DNA of 64,000 nt from Zerene cesonia (taxonomy: Eukaryota; Arthropoda; Insecta; Lepidoptera; Pieridae), in NCBI RefSeq assembly GCF_012273895.1, contig NC_052127.1, forward strand, positions 4,832,247 to 4,896,246, read 5' to 3'. Shown piece by piece: positions 50,771 through 61,035 of the stretch. The notes under the pieces were generated by a model. The model worked only from the letters and a program-made list of their open reading frames with translations. It made no database searches and was not told the DNA's origin. A program made the position numbers and the translations under genes. Positions within the stretch are counted from its first letter, which is position 1; each line of letters opens with the position of its first letter.

Positions 50771-51227
50771 TTTAATATTAGCTGTTATTCGTTCGGTTTG
50801 TACAATAAAAGAAAGTGTATGAAAGAAAATAATAAAAAAAATGAAAGAAATACTATATGTAGTGATTTCTTTCGTTTTATTTTATATTCGTCGAAATCAC
50901 GACCTTGCCTGTGATTGCGCTCAGGGTATAATATTCGAAGAGTCAGAATAAATAAAAGAAATTAATAAATATATACAAAACTTGATTTTTTAATTTTATA
51001 TTAATTCACATAGAAACATACCTTTCGTTGGCTTTAATCAGTTCAGTAAACGTCTACAATGGAAATGGTCACTAAAAACTTGATAAATACGTATAAACAA
51101 TGTTACAATTTGCATTCATCATTATCATTCAAAGACATACGACAAGAAGCAAGCCTGGTTGAACTTAATAAAAAACTTAGCACAAGAGTCGAATTATAAA
51201 TACTTGTTTCTTTACTCATAATAAATT

Positions 51228-51358
51228 TTTTCTTTAAACTTACGGTTCTCGAGAAATTTTGAAAGAATAGAAAAAAATTGATCACGAGGCGAACCGAACC
51301 GAACCGAACCCGCGTTTTTTGCCAAACCGTAGCAACGTCTAGTCTCTCGGCCACCCGT
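51228..51358 (-). mobile_element. tRNA-derived SINE, third family, with expanded B-box region
   Basis: On the minus strand, CACGGGTGGCCGAGAGACTA (A-box side) is followed by GTTGCTACGGTTTGGCAAAA. The B box is then replaced by about four tandem TTCGG units before CGCCTCGTGATCAATTTTTT. An inverted piece of the same body (CTTTCAAAATTTCTC, CTACGGTTCTC) lies next to it at 51368-51437. Confidence 0.55.
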
Positions 51359-51504
51359 GAATAGAAATTCTTTCAAAATTTCTCATTTATAAAGCACTTC
51401 AATGCTACAAAACTAAAAATTAAATCTACGGTTCTCTTTTTTTCATAATATATAAAAATATTGTTGCAGTTGGTAGTTTGAATAATATTATCTTAAACAA
51501 ATGG

Positions 51505-51700
51505 CCTATTTCCTTTTCCTCACCCGTCCCAGTCCATTCCTTCTTTCCTGTCATGAATCCGTTCCTTTTCCCTTACCCCCTAAAAACGGGCAGCGCATTC
51601 GCAGAGGCACTACCTTTGCGAATGTTCATGGGCGGTGGTGATCGTTTTCCATCAGGCGAACCACCAGCTCAGTTGCCCGCTATGACATAAAAAAAAAACA
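51505..51700 (+). mobile_element. LINE 3' end with poly-A
   Basis: CTATTTCCTTTTCCTCACCC, ACGGGCAGCGCATTCGCAGA, ATGTTCATGGGCGGTGGTGA and TTGCCCGCTATGACATAAAA. Confidence 0.6.
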
Positions 51701-52506
51701 AATTTCTTGGTACTTTACACTTATCTACCCAGCTAATATTGGTTTGGTAAAGAATCATTGTTTTGTGGTACATTACAATTTTGATAAAATATTTTAAAAT
51801 GTCCTATAATGTAAATCTAATGTTTGTTTAAACGATATTCTTTTTTGGCTTTTTTCCGCCTATTTACACTAAACGTATTAAGAAATTATGAAGTTCTATG
51901 AATTTAACTTAATTATTTAAGTAAATACTTACGACTGTTACAAATAAACTAAACTAAAAAGAACACGTAATTAACCGCTAAGAATGTTCAGTGGCTCTAA
52001 CGCTACATAATGCATAAAAATCATTCAGATTAAAGGTCGATGTGGCACTTAAGAGCTTTTTACGAGCTTTCTATAAAGGTTATAGCCTATTGTGGAGCTA
52101 GTATGTAGGGGCTCATAAAATTAACTGTTCCATTTACGATATAACATAACTTTTTAAGGTTTTACATAAACTGGATTCAGTTACACTGAAACTAACACAC
52201 GGAGAGTTTTGATGTTGTCTTCCCAGTATCAAAGAAGTGAGAGATTTTTTTTTATCTTGACTGAAGTGAAAGACATTGTGTGGATTTAAAAGTCTTCATC
52301 ATCCCTTGATTTTCAGGAAATAATTTTTTGTTAAAATTAACCAATCTTGTGCTTTTAACATGCTTAGGTAATTAAAAGCACAATTAAAAAAAACTTAAAA
52401 ACTATCTTTAACTTAATAAACTTCACGGTTTTAAAAGCAAACACATTCTAATATAGATTAAAATCCATTTTATTACCACTTTATAACCATTCCCATCCAT
52501 TCCCAG

Positions 52507-52644
52507 GTTGGTTCTCAGCGTGCGGCTGCAGGGGCGGAGCGCTCGCCTCCCCACGGGGCTCGATTTCAGCGCTGCTCCGGAACAGGGCCTTCGCCCTTGT
52601 ATCGCCCCGCGCCATCTCCGCGTACCGCGCGAGACCCGCTTCAG
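52507..52644 (+). CDS. sano: CABIT-domain protein, second coding exon
   Basis: A 138-base, roughly 70% GC exon between the acceptor CATCCATTCCCAG and the donor TTCAG|GTAAAC. Joined to the phase-1 end of the previous exon it continues DSYDG as DSYDGWFS, which matches the tyrosine-x-Gly-Trp-Phe stretch that closes a beta hairpin in GAREM-type CABIT domains. It goes on through GALASPRGSISALLRNRAF to ALVSPRAISAYRARPAS, in the position where CABIT proteins have a self-contained strand pattern ending in VRE..xAY. It ends in phase 1 and joins the next exon without breaking the frame. A second AG at 52517-52518 would give an in-frame exon four residues shorter. The antisense strand is also open here but has no family resemblance. 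Confidence 0.8.
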
Positions 52645-53346
52645 GTAAACCTTTGGATACATCTTTATTGTTTTATTAACAAGTTTTTTAGTTTTGCTTG
52701 TATGGAACCGACTCTTTGGGACTCGATTTTGACCCACTTTAAACGGACAAATTTAATTCAAACTGTGAACACTTATTTACAATCGGTCTCATAATAGTTT
52801 CACCAGAATTTATTATCATCTTGATAAGACTAATTAAATAATATAATTAAATAATATTAGATCCAGAAGGATCAAATATTTTTCTTTCTTACTCTGTATA
52901 AGAACGATCTTTACCAGTTGATGTTACATTTCTTGATGGAGTTTTATTAAATCTTTGATAGAAACTTAGCATACAAATGACAATGATGTAATAAATATGT
53001 CAATTTATGATCCATTCTAGTATGCCTCTTGCCATACGTTTAAAAGCAGTACTGTGCGGGAAAAACGCAAAGCCAGCTAGGTCGTTAGCCACACTGGAAT
53101 TAGTACTGCTATAAGACGGATCCTAACCGCAATAGGCTACTTAGCTAATACCTTAAAAATGAGAGGTAATAAACCTCTTTCTTTTTTCCTTTGCTTTATC
53201 TTATGTTTGTAACAATGTAACTCAAAAACGAACCGACCAATTTTAGAAATCATTTCACCCTCAGAAAGCCGAGTAAGACATTTTTCCCTATTATATTCAG
53301 CTATAACCTAAAAGCTTTAAGCATTTAACAGTACCTAATGTTACAG
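52645..53346 (+). other. Intron 2 of the CABIT gene (702 bases)
   Basis: GTAAAC to TTACAG. Positions 52706-52800 hold a repeat beginning GAACCGACTCTTTGGGACTC and GATTTTGACCCACTTTAAAC, also present at 11717-11820 and 40015-40110; nothing else is recognisable. Confidence 0.7.
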
Positions 53347-53483
53347 AGAGCGGTCGCGTAGGTGCGCAGTACGAGCGCGCGGCAGCACGGCCGGGGACGC
53401 CGCTGCGGCTGGCCGGAGTCTTCGCTGATGGCAGCAAGGCGAAGGCGCCGAAGTACGCCCAGCTCATCGACCCGCAAGGAAAT
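53347..53483 (+). CDS. sano: CABIT-domain protein, third coding exon
   Basis: A 137-base GC-rich exon, with acceptor ACCTAATGTTACAG before 53347 and donor GGAAAT|GTGAGT after 53483. With the G left over from the previous exon it reads ESGRVGAQYERAAARPGTPL, then RLAGVFADGSKAKAPKYAQL, then IDPQGN, and ends in phase 0. The RPGTPLRLAGVF segment followed by YAQLIDPQGN is the typical CABIT pattern of a PGE/PGTxL strand followed by a strand carrying a DxxGN turn. Two further AG dinucleotides lie directly after the chosen acceptor (53348, 53350), but using them would break the frame. The intron before it is only 702 bases, so exons 2 and 3 form a small coding cluster inside otherwise non-coding DNA. 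Confidence 0.8.
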
Positions 53484-55912
53484 GTGAGTTACTAACGGTT
53501 TCCAGGACCTATTTCTTAAGATTACTGAACATTCAAGGATGGCATTGAAAATGTTCAATTACATAGTGCCGATAAACTTTCATAACAATGAAGCTAACAT
53601 TATCCGCGGCTCAGATCCTAACCCGCGCCACATGAACGCCCAATACCCCACAGATACATAATATATCATAGGATCTTAACAGTCCACACTTATGACTATT
53701 ATCGCAATAAAACAGAATAATACCACACATTCAACGAATTCAACGAAATATTATGTATCATCGTGATACGTCAAAGCAATACGTACGAGAATATGTCCCA
53801 AGTATTATTATAAAGATGGCTCGTTATAAAACAGCTTAGCTCAACCGTACACAGTTACTTCGGAATTTTATTCCACGATCGAAAGCAAAGCCGATCGTTA
53901 AGCCGACATCTATTAATCAACTCCTCAGATGCGCCAGAAACAATGCAAAACAAAAATACAAACCCCTAACGTGGTATCTCGATTAATTCTCGACGCGAAT
54001 CGAGTCTGAGATCGTTATCGATTGTAACCTGTAATTTGCTAGATGGTGATTATACTTTTTGTTCGATTATCATCTTAATTACGAAAGTGTAGAGCGACGA
54101 GCTTTTTTTACAAATAAGCGTAGCGTAGTAGTGGTAAAATAAATAGGAATGGAAGCAGTAATTAAGTTCGCTTATTCATGTAACATACGGAATAATTACG
54201 ATTTGATGTGGTGAGTTTCAATTTTAAATTATAGCACACTGTCAGCTTTTATTAACAGATGACGTTTGAATAAAAAAGAACAGAATTTTAAAATGCTTCT
54301 CAAAATGCGATTGCATTGATCTTTATTGTTTTCAATATGATTGTTACGATGTAAAAGTACTTAGTTGTCGTAACTAATTTGTAATTTAGAATTAAAGATG
54401 ACATTTTATTAATAATAATGAAAAATTCGTGGCAAATTTGGTAAATTTTGGCTAATTACTTTATAAAACGAGTTGTGCATTTACATTAAAACATTGTTCA
54501 TTTTAAAGAAATACACGACTGTCTAAGAATATATTGAAGTGTAGCTTATAATATTTTCTCAATACAATACACTATATACAAAATATCTATAATCAATAAC
54601 ATATTATGCTATATAACATCGTAATTTTTATGATTATCCATATGTCGTTTATTATTCTTTACTCGAGCTTATGATATTTCTAAGCATAAGCAAGCTTTCT
54701 TCAATAAAAACGTCCATAAAACAATCGCCAAGATTAAATCCATAAAGTAAACACTTGAAGTACACGTATAAATTACGATCATAATATGTATTCAAAGCTA
54801 GGTAATGCGCCATTCACATACTCTCCGCATACGCGAGGTATCGAGAAAATCCCCTTTTCATTCAAGACAATTGTCATTTTCAGTACAATAGCTGCGCGTC
54901 TTAAAATTTCATAGCCACATAAAATAGCGATCCGACATTACGCGTTCGAAATTCAAAAACGAACAACCAGATTTTACACTCGAAAGAACATTAACTCCTT
55001 CTTTATTTTCCTTCGACAACCCATAGTATGGCTCAGCAGGACTACGGTAAGGATCGCGCCACGTTACAAAGCATCGCAACTTGCAAAAGTAAACTTTGTT
55101 GCGACGCTATAAGATCCAAAGCAACGGTAAAATAGAAGAAGAAATTGGAATGTAAAGCAAAGTTTTATGTGCGGTCGTGAAAGTCAAAAGTCAACTCTAT
55201 CGCTTTGAAATAGAGCTTACATGGGATTACACAACGTCATATATTTCTGCAATGCGAGGGCAGTGTCCTTTGTGAACCGAGTTGCTAGGACGAAGGTACA
55301 GGGGTGTCACGATTTTTGTTTTTTTTTTTTCGTTTAAGACGTGAACGTTGAGGTCGAGACGTCTAGTTATTTAACTTGATAGAACCTTTTTAGAGGGATT
55401 TAGAAAATTTCAACTGGCCATTTGCTGCTACGATTTAAGACAATAAAATAGCTTTTATAAACGTGCTTTATAATATACTCGCATATGTATGTACATACAT
55501 ACATTATTATCGAACTTCAGAAATAAAATATATGTCTTTTTTTTAGTTAAAAGACAGATTATGAATTTTCTTACTCTCTCTCAATTAAGTTAATTTAAAT
55601 TTATCTACTTAAAATACTCATAATATATAATATGTGTTTGATAATTGAATTCAATAATATTATGTTATACTTTTAAATAAGTACTACTAGGGTAATCTCT
55701 TAAAACTTTAAACCTACCAGCCCTGAGCGAGCGTATGAAAAATGATGCAGCCGTTTTGTTTGTACTATAATAGGCGTAATTACACTGCACGACTGTAACG
55801 GACGGTGTAAGAATAAATCTTTCTTTGCAGAAAAAGTATGAAAATGTAAGGGAAATAGTTGCGCAAGTAATTTGCTATGCGAGTCAGTGTGGCTGTTTGA
55901 TTTTATATTAGA

Positions 55913-56065
55913 CTAGCTGCGTCCCGCGGTATCACCCGCGTAAGTCTGTATCCCGTTGCAATATCGAGATAAAACGTTGCTATGTGTTATTCCAGTTGTC
56001 CAGGTATCTATGTACCAAAATTCAATGCAATCGGTTCAGTAGTTTTATTAATAATATTTGTAGGA
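55913..56065 (-). mobile_element. Helitron-like element, family 1
   Basis: Reverse orientation from CTAGCTGCGTCCCGCGGTAT to ATAATATTTGTAGGA, with an internal deletion that removes the CTTTCACG segment. Confidence 0.6.
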
Positions 56066-56124
56066 TTTATTTATAGACACATATCTATGTTTTAAATTTT
56101 TTTTGAACTGTTTTGTCACTACAT

Positions 56125-56308
56125 TGTATAAACGAAAGTTGCTTTGCGCCGTCTGCATGTCTGCATCCATCTTTAAAATCACGCAACAGATTTTGATGTG
56201 TTTTTATAGAGTTCAAGTTCATTCAAGAGGAAGGTTTATATGTATTACATATTACGTCTATTAAACTACTACGAATGTAACGCGTGCAAAACCGCAAGCA
56301 CAAGCTAG
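56125..56308 (+). mobile_element. Helitron-like element, family 4
   Basis: TATAAACGAAAGTTGCTTTG, ACGCAACAGATTTTGATGTG and CCGCAAGCACAAGCTAG. Confidence 0.45.
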
Positions 56309-56534
56309 TATTTATGTAAGCAATAATATCTCATTCACGATGGTAAATTTAAATATAATTGCTGCAAAAATATAATATATCTAATTACTTTTATACGGCC
56401 TAGATGACAATCATGTAAATTAAATTGTCATAGGTATCATACTTTTCATGAATAATTAACTTTTTCCTAATTATAAAGTTACCTTAACTTACCTTAGTTA
56501 ATATGTTTTACTACTATTATTTAATACAAATAAG

Positions 56535-56640
56535 GAAAACACACGTAAAGTGTTCAAAACATTGAGTTATATAATAATGAAAAAAGTCGCGTGTAAAATC
56601 TGTTAAAAGGTCTATAATTTCAAAAAGCAATATATGTTAA
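56535..56640 (+). mobile_element. Degenerate Penelope-like tail
   Basis: GTAAAGTGTTCAAAACATTG, AATAATGAAAAAAGTCGCGT and GTTAAAAGGTCTATAATTTC keep the order of the family with several substitutions. Confidence 0.3.
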
Positions 56641-57189
56641 AGGATATGGACAGATCTTTATAATTACAAATCATTATAAATATAATCACTGATAATTTAA
56701 ATCACTATTACAAATATAAGTATATTATTTTCGAGTCCAGACAAAAACAGGCGCTCTTGTTCCATCATTCGTGGAATGTTCTACATCCATTAGTCAGTCT
56801 AGCGGTCTAGACTTATAACTAAACCCGGATATTCCCGGCTGACTAATGGTTCGTCCGACCTTGCTAAGGTCGAGTTCATTACGATACTAATTACAATGTG
56901 GGAGGAACTACTATAAGAATAATTAAAACAAAGAAAGACGAAAACATATTAGAACAGACAGAACGAAAATATATGATCATATAAAAGTGTAAGCTCTAGA
57001 TAGAAGCGAAATTTCTTCTAAAAACTAAGATAAAAAAACCTTCTAAATGTGACAAGCATGAAGCGTTAAAATGTTGATGATGATGATGACGATGATTGTC
57101 CCTGTACCACTAAGTTATATTGACGCTTAGTAAACATACAACTTGTAACAAATGGAACCGGTCATTGATCCTCTATTCTCCTTAATATG

Positions 57190-57342
57190 GAAAAATGGAA
57201 ACGTGGAAGACAAACTAGAAGATGGGAGGATGACATCAGAACAGCGGGTAGAACATGGATTAGGAGCATTAAACAGAAAAGACTGGAAGGGAATGGTAGA
57301 GGCCTTTGCCAAACTGGCTCAAACAGACCAACCTGCCGATGT
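57190..57342 (+). pseudogene. Decayed C-terminus of a non-LTR retrotransposon polymerase
   Basis: One frame reads KWKRGRQTRRWEDDIRTAGR, followed by TWIRSIKQKR, the RGR-x-RRW-x-DDI-x-AG-x-W signature found at the C-terminal end of RTE/CR1-like LINE proteins. After a frame change it continues with DWKGMVEAFAKLAQ, matching the usual WxxxxEAF ending. It is 5'-truncated and frameshifted, and stands alone in intron 3 of the CABIT gene. It follows a (GAT)n run at 57072-57092, which is itself a typical tail of such elements. Confidence 0.6.
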
Positions 57343-58234
57343 TGACTCATCAGTCTTAATCAAATTTTTATACATATTTAAGTGTCTCATTAAGGCTAAT
57401 AACAAATATAACATGTGTGTGCGTAAAAATAACACCTACGACACTGACATCACGGTTTCTGAATGCGACTATCATACATCTTGAAGTTTCACGAAGGAGT
57501 GATAACTTTTAAAGTCAAATTGCATCCATCCAACCAGCTTAACTCTTTTTTAATACCCATATTTATCACCTAATAAAATTTTGATAAAGCTCCCTTATCT
57601 GTCGATATAAAATGCAGAGTATAATTAACATATCAATTAAAAATGTACTTAAAAATAATCACAACCGATGCATGCATTCAAGTTTTTAGCTTAAATATCT
57701 TTACAGCTATTGTCAAGTTCAATAAGTAATAACAATTTCAGTTCACCCGGGATTCATTAAGTTATATCACGAGTATTTAGAATCGAGATTGTCGATAAGT
57801 TTAAAGTCGTAACGGTTGTATGATCAGTCGATTTTCTTAATGATTCTGATGACTTGATGGCGCAATCAAGACTGATTTAATAGCTGGTTGATTTTGTTTC
57901 GCGATAAGCGCCATTTTTATTGGGGCAAATGATCCGAAGCGACGGAGAGAGAGTATTCCGTTTTAATTCACTATACATTTCTTGCTTGTTCTTGTAGACT
58001 TCTTCCATGCCATAAAGTAGGGTATACTATACTAGGGTTTATATGAACATCGGGAAAAAATTTAAGTGAATCAATCAATTGTAAAGTACTATGAATAAAT
58101 TATATAGTATTTAATAGGCCTTTATTATCCGTAGAAATTTATTTAATTTATTTATTAGACTATATTGTGCTGGTATTAAAATATATACCATAAAATAAAA
58201 ACACTGTTAGTACTACCATTAAAAATACTTAAAA

Positions 58235-58305
58235 CTAGACCAGCACAGAAGGCGGCCCTATTAATAAAGAGAGATCTCATCCAGGCAACCCACTGTGTGA
58301 AGTAA
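58235..58305 (-). mobile_element. Degraded LINE 3' end (GGCGGCCTTATCGC family)
   Basis: CAGCACAGAAGGCGGCCCTA followed by AGAGATCTCATCCAGGCAAC keeps the family order with losses. Confidence 0.4.
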
Positions 58306-59808
58306 TAGCATAAAGAAGAAGGTTGATATGAAGTACATAGATATGTAAATAATATAATTGACTCAAAAGCAAATTATAAATTCCTATGTAAATAATTATT
58401 TACTCATAAGTAAATAAAACTTGATGAAAATTGATGAGAAATCAATTTCCCATAAACTCGCCGTGTTATACCGCTTTCCCTCAAATGTAAAAGTCGCAGC
58501 CTCCAAGAAAACATATTTTTACGGAAGTATATACATAATACCATACATTTATCGCGAAATATAGAGGTGTCTTTTATCTGTCTGATAACGTTATATGGTT
58601 ATTATTTATTTACTTCAAGCAACATATAGTAAAGGTATAAGACCTTCGATACCTAACAAAATAAAATTACCGTCCATATAAACTCACTTCTACTTATATT
58701 AATATCACACGTTATCACTGCGACGTGTGACGCTACGGGGGGGATGATTATCCGTCCACAGAAGAGTCGAAACACAGCCTCCTGAAGCCACTCACCACGA
58801 AGGATTTGAAGCTTACTTATAGTGAGGTCTTTGTATGCTGTAATTACATATCACCATATCTATATACTATTAAAAAAGCAACCGGTACACTCACAAACAA
58901 AAGTCACATAATAAATTCCCACTAATGAACGAACAATTGATTGAATGCAGGAATGTTCAGCTGTGCCTAATAGGAAACGGGCTCGCGAGCGCTCACCACA
59001 ATAAACAATATAATCTGATATTTATTCGCAAACACCATTCCCGCCCTAATTTAGTTCAAAATAAGGTCTAAACTTTCATAACGCCCAACAGCATTGTTAT
59101 TCTGTGACAGTTTTTATGGTCACGTTTCGACCACAGTCCATCTAACAGTTCGGTCATTCGATTTGTATTCTGTGCACGAATGTACTTACAAATTTATACA
59201 AGCATCCACTGTTGTCATACTTTTCGAAATCAGACTTTGTTCTCAGGACATAAGATTTATAATAAACTTTAATAGTCTCAATTTAAGTTAGACGGTCACG
59301 ACCAAACCAGAATTGCATTTGCGCTTCCATCAACAGTGATATACTAATATAAACTTTATTTTGTTATCGTTAAAGACTATTTACATTTTTTATACTACAA
59401 CACAAGACCGACTCGGTCAACTTTGAACTAAATAAGGACCAGGACATTAAGAAGGTGCTATGTCACTTTTTATTGCTGGTCCGTTATTGTTTTTCAGCAG
59501 GTTAATTTAAACTTTATGTTAATAATATAGGGCCCACTATTGCACAAAATGAGGTTAAGAAATCTAGAATAGATAGATGATATCTGGATGGTATGAAAAG
59601 TACTGTTTTAAAATTTATTGGATATCATTTCGATCTTACTTTTATAATGCATAGGTACCTTAGGTACTCCAGGATAATTTTAGTTATTTAAATTTTTATT
59701 TTCAATACTAGTAAAACCTTTTTACACATATTTCAATTAATCACCTAACGTCAATAATTTCTGTACTTGTCATACTCCGAGGCAATATATAAAACAGAAA
59801 ATAACCAG

Positions 59809-60130
59809 ATGGACATCAAGCCATACAATTGGTTGAACGAAGCGCATATTTATAATAAAAATAACACAAGAATTGACATAGAATGGCTTGCAGAGAACGC
59901 TGACGCAATAGTTCTCCTTTTCACATCCTACGGGGTAGACAAGGATGGCATATTACAGAAATTCTATACCATATATGAAAATGTTAAGTTCATTAATATG
60001 CCTATAGAAGTGATTTATGTTCCAATGGATGAAAGGGAGGAAGATATGATGAGCTGTTATGAAAGACAGGCGAATTGGTTTACCCTTAAGATTTATGATC
60101 CCCTGATACAAGTGCTTAAGCATATGTATG
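59809..60130 (+). CDS. Nucleoredoxin-like thioredoxin-fold protein, exon 1
   Basis: The first in-frame ATG after a TAA at 59755 begins MDIKPYNWLNEAHIYNKNN. The chain then shows the thioredoxin/tryparedoxin layout: ADAIVLLFTSYG (strand beta-1), DGILQKFYTIYENVK (helix), MPIEVIYVPMD (strand) and YDPLIQVLKHMYG. It ends in phase 1 at TATG|GTAATT. In nucleoredoxins and NXNL1/2 the position after the first strand holds a CPxC-type redox pair; here it is SYGVDKDG with no cysteine. The nearest Cys is in MMSCYERQ. It is nested in an intron of the CABIT gene, on the same strand. The 14 codons upstream of the ATG are also open, and an acceptor at TACTCCGAG (59781) cannot be excluded, so a further 5' exon is possible. 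Confidence 0.75.
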
Positions 60131-60534
60131 GTAATTGTTAAGTCCTTTACACTTACTCGTGTGTTGTTGTAACCCTGGTATTAATTATTATTATTTTGAA
60201 ATCACCATCTTACATTAAAATTTATTATAATTTTAAATAAATATATTTTCCAAGTAAGCATTAAATATACTACTATCTTTGGATAAAAAATGCTCTGTCT
60301 TCCCTTTGCTATTTTCTTTGTTACTTTATGCCGAACATACCTACAACAAAAAATACAATGAATAAAGTAATACATAAGTTATATCAATAGCCCATTGGCC
60401 ATTAAGGGGGATATAACGAACGGCTCTCTAGTTTCTGATGAATATAAATGTGACAACAACATGGTCATTATATAGGATACTGTTTATCTTAATATGTTTT
60501 TGTTTTAAATGTTAAAAATTACTCTACACTTTAG

Positions 60535-60797
60535 GCGTAACATGTACTCCATACTTGATAGTGATAAGACCTGATGGGCTGACAGTTTCAACAACGGGTA
60601 TCCGAGACTTGGAAGAATATGGAAAAAATGCCCTCATAACCTGGCTCTCAAATCCTGCTCGCAAGACCAAAGATAGAAAACTAAGTAAGGAGACCTTTAT
60701 ATATGGTAAAGATTGGAAATACATGGGTGCAGATGATAAGGGAAAGAGGCAGGAGTATCATAGACGGTTCAGTGTTGTTGAAGAATCTTCTTCCTAA
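60535..60797 (+). CDS. Nucleoredoxin-like thioredoxin-fold protein, exon 2
   Basis: Starts after the acceptor CACTTTAG, 404 bases downstream of exon 1. The join restores Y-G-V-T-C-T-P-Y-L-I-V, the TCTP segment being where thioredoxin folds have the cis-proline. It continues with RPDGLTVSTTGIRDLEEYGK and NALITWL, matching the last strand and helix of NXNL-type proteins (a KPDG turn followed by a helix ending in W). A basic, charged tail ends in VVEESSS. The total protein is about 194 residues, the usual length for a single-domain nucleoredoxin-like protein. The stop is at 60795-60797. NXNL proteins are involved in redox protection, but without CXXC classical disulfide reductase activity is unlikely here (inference). 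Confidence 0.75.
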
Positions 60798-60825
60798 TTA
60801 TGCTCTCCTGGTACTCATAGGACGT

Positions 60826-60831
60826 AATAAA
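60826..60831 (+). terminator. Poly-A signal of the nucleoredoxin-like gene
   Basis: AATAAA lies 29 bases after the stop codon, followed by a T-rich run (GTTTTTTTTTT). The position and sequence fit a normal polyadenylation signal with a very short 3' UTR. Confidence 0.6.
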
Positions 60832-61000
60832 GTTTTTTTTTTAAGAAAAAAGCTTTCTGTTCAAAAATCTATTTAATAAATGTCATATTGTACTTACTGA
60901 ACTATTTAATGAATGTATTTAGTTCGTAATAAATTGATGCTTAATTTATACAACACGTGTTTTAAATCCAAGATAATATTAAGATTTTAATATGCAAGAC

Positions 61001-61035
61001 AACATAACATAATATAACATAACATAACATAACAT
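61001..61035. repeat. (AACAT)n short tandem repeat
   Basis: Seven AACAT units with one AATAT variant, located in intron 3 of the CABIT gene. Confidence 0.8.

Larger units (their letters stand above)
18358..52506 (+). other. Intron 1 of the CABIT gene (34.1 kb)
   Basis: Bounded by GTGAGT and CATTCCCAG. Contains no supportable exon. Between the listed repeats and gaps I see nothing recognisable in 18541-19320, 19500-20080, 20320-21080, 21210-21800, 22020-22890, 23180-23530, 23740-24050, 24150-24860, 25040-25600, 26280-27000, 27620-28180, 28360-29930, 30270-30730, 31820-32560, 33100-33750, 33940-34690, 34840-35520, 35910-37648, 38649-39076, 39975-41330, 41420-42530, 42860-43430, 43770-46520, 46680-47210, 47350-47810, 48570-49320, 49690-49960, 50770-51225 and 51700-52506, apart from the hairpins noted under findings. 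Confidence 0.7.

Noticed and set aside
52423..52737. Minus-strand open frame of 104 codons
   Set aside because: It is the antisense shadow of the GC-rich CABIT exon 2; the plus-strand reading fits splice sites and family motifs.
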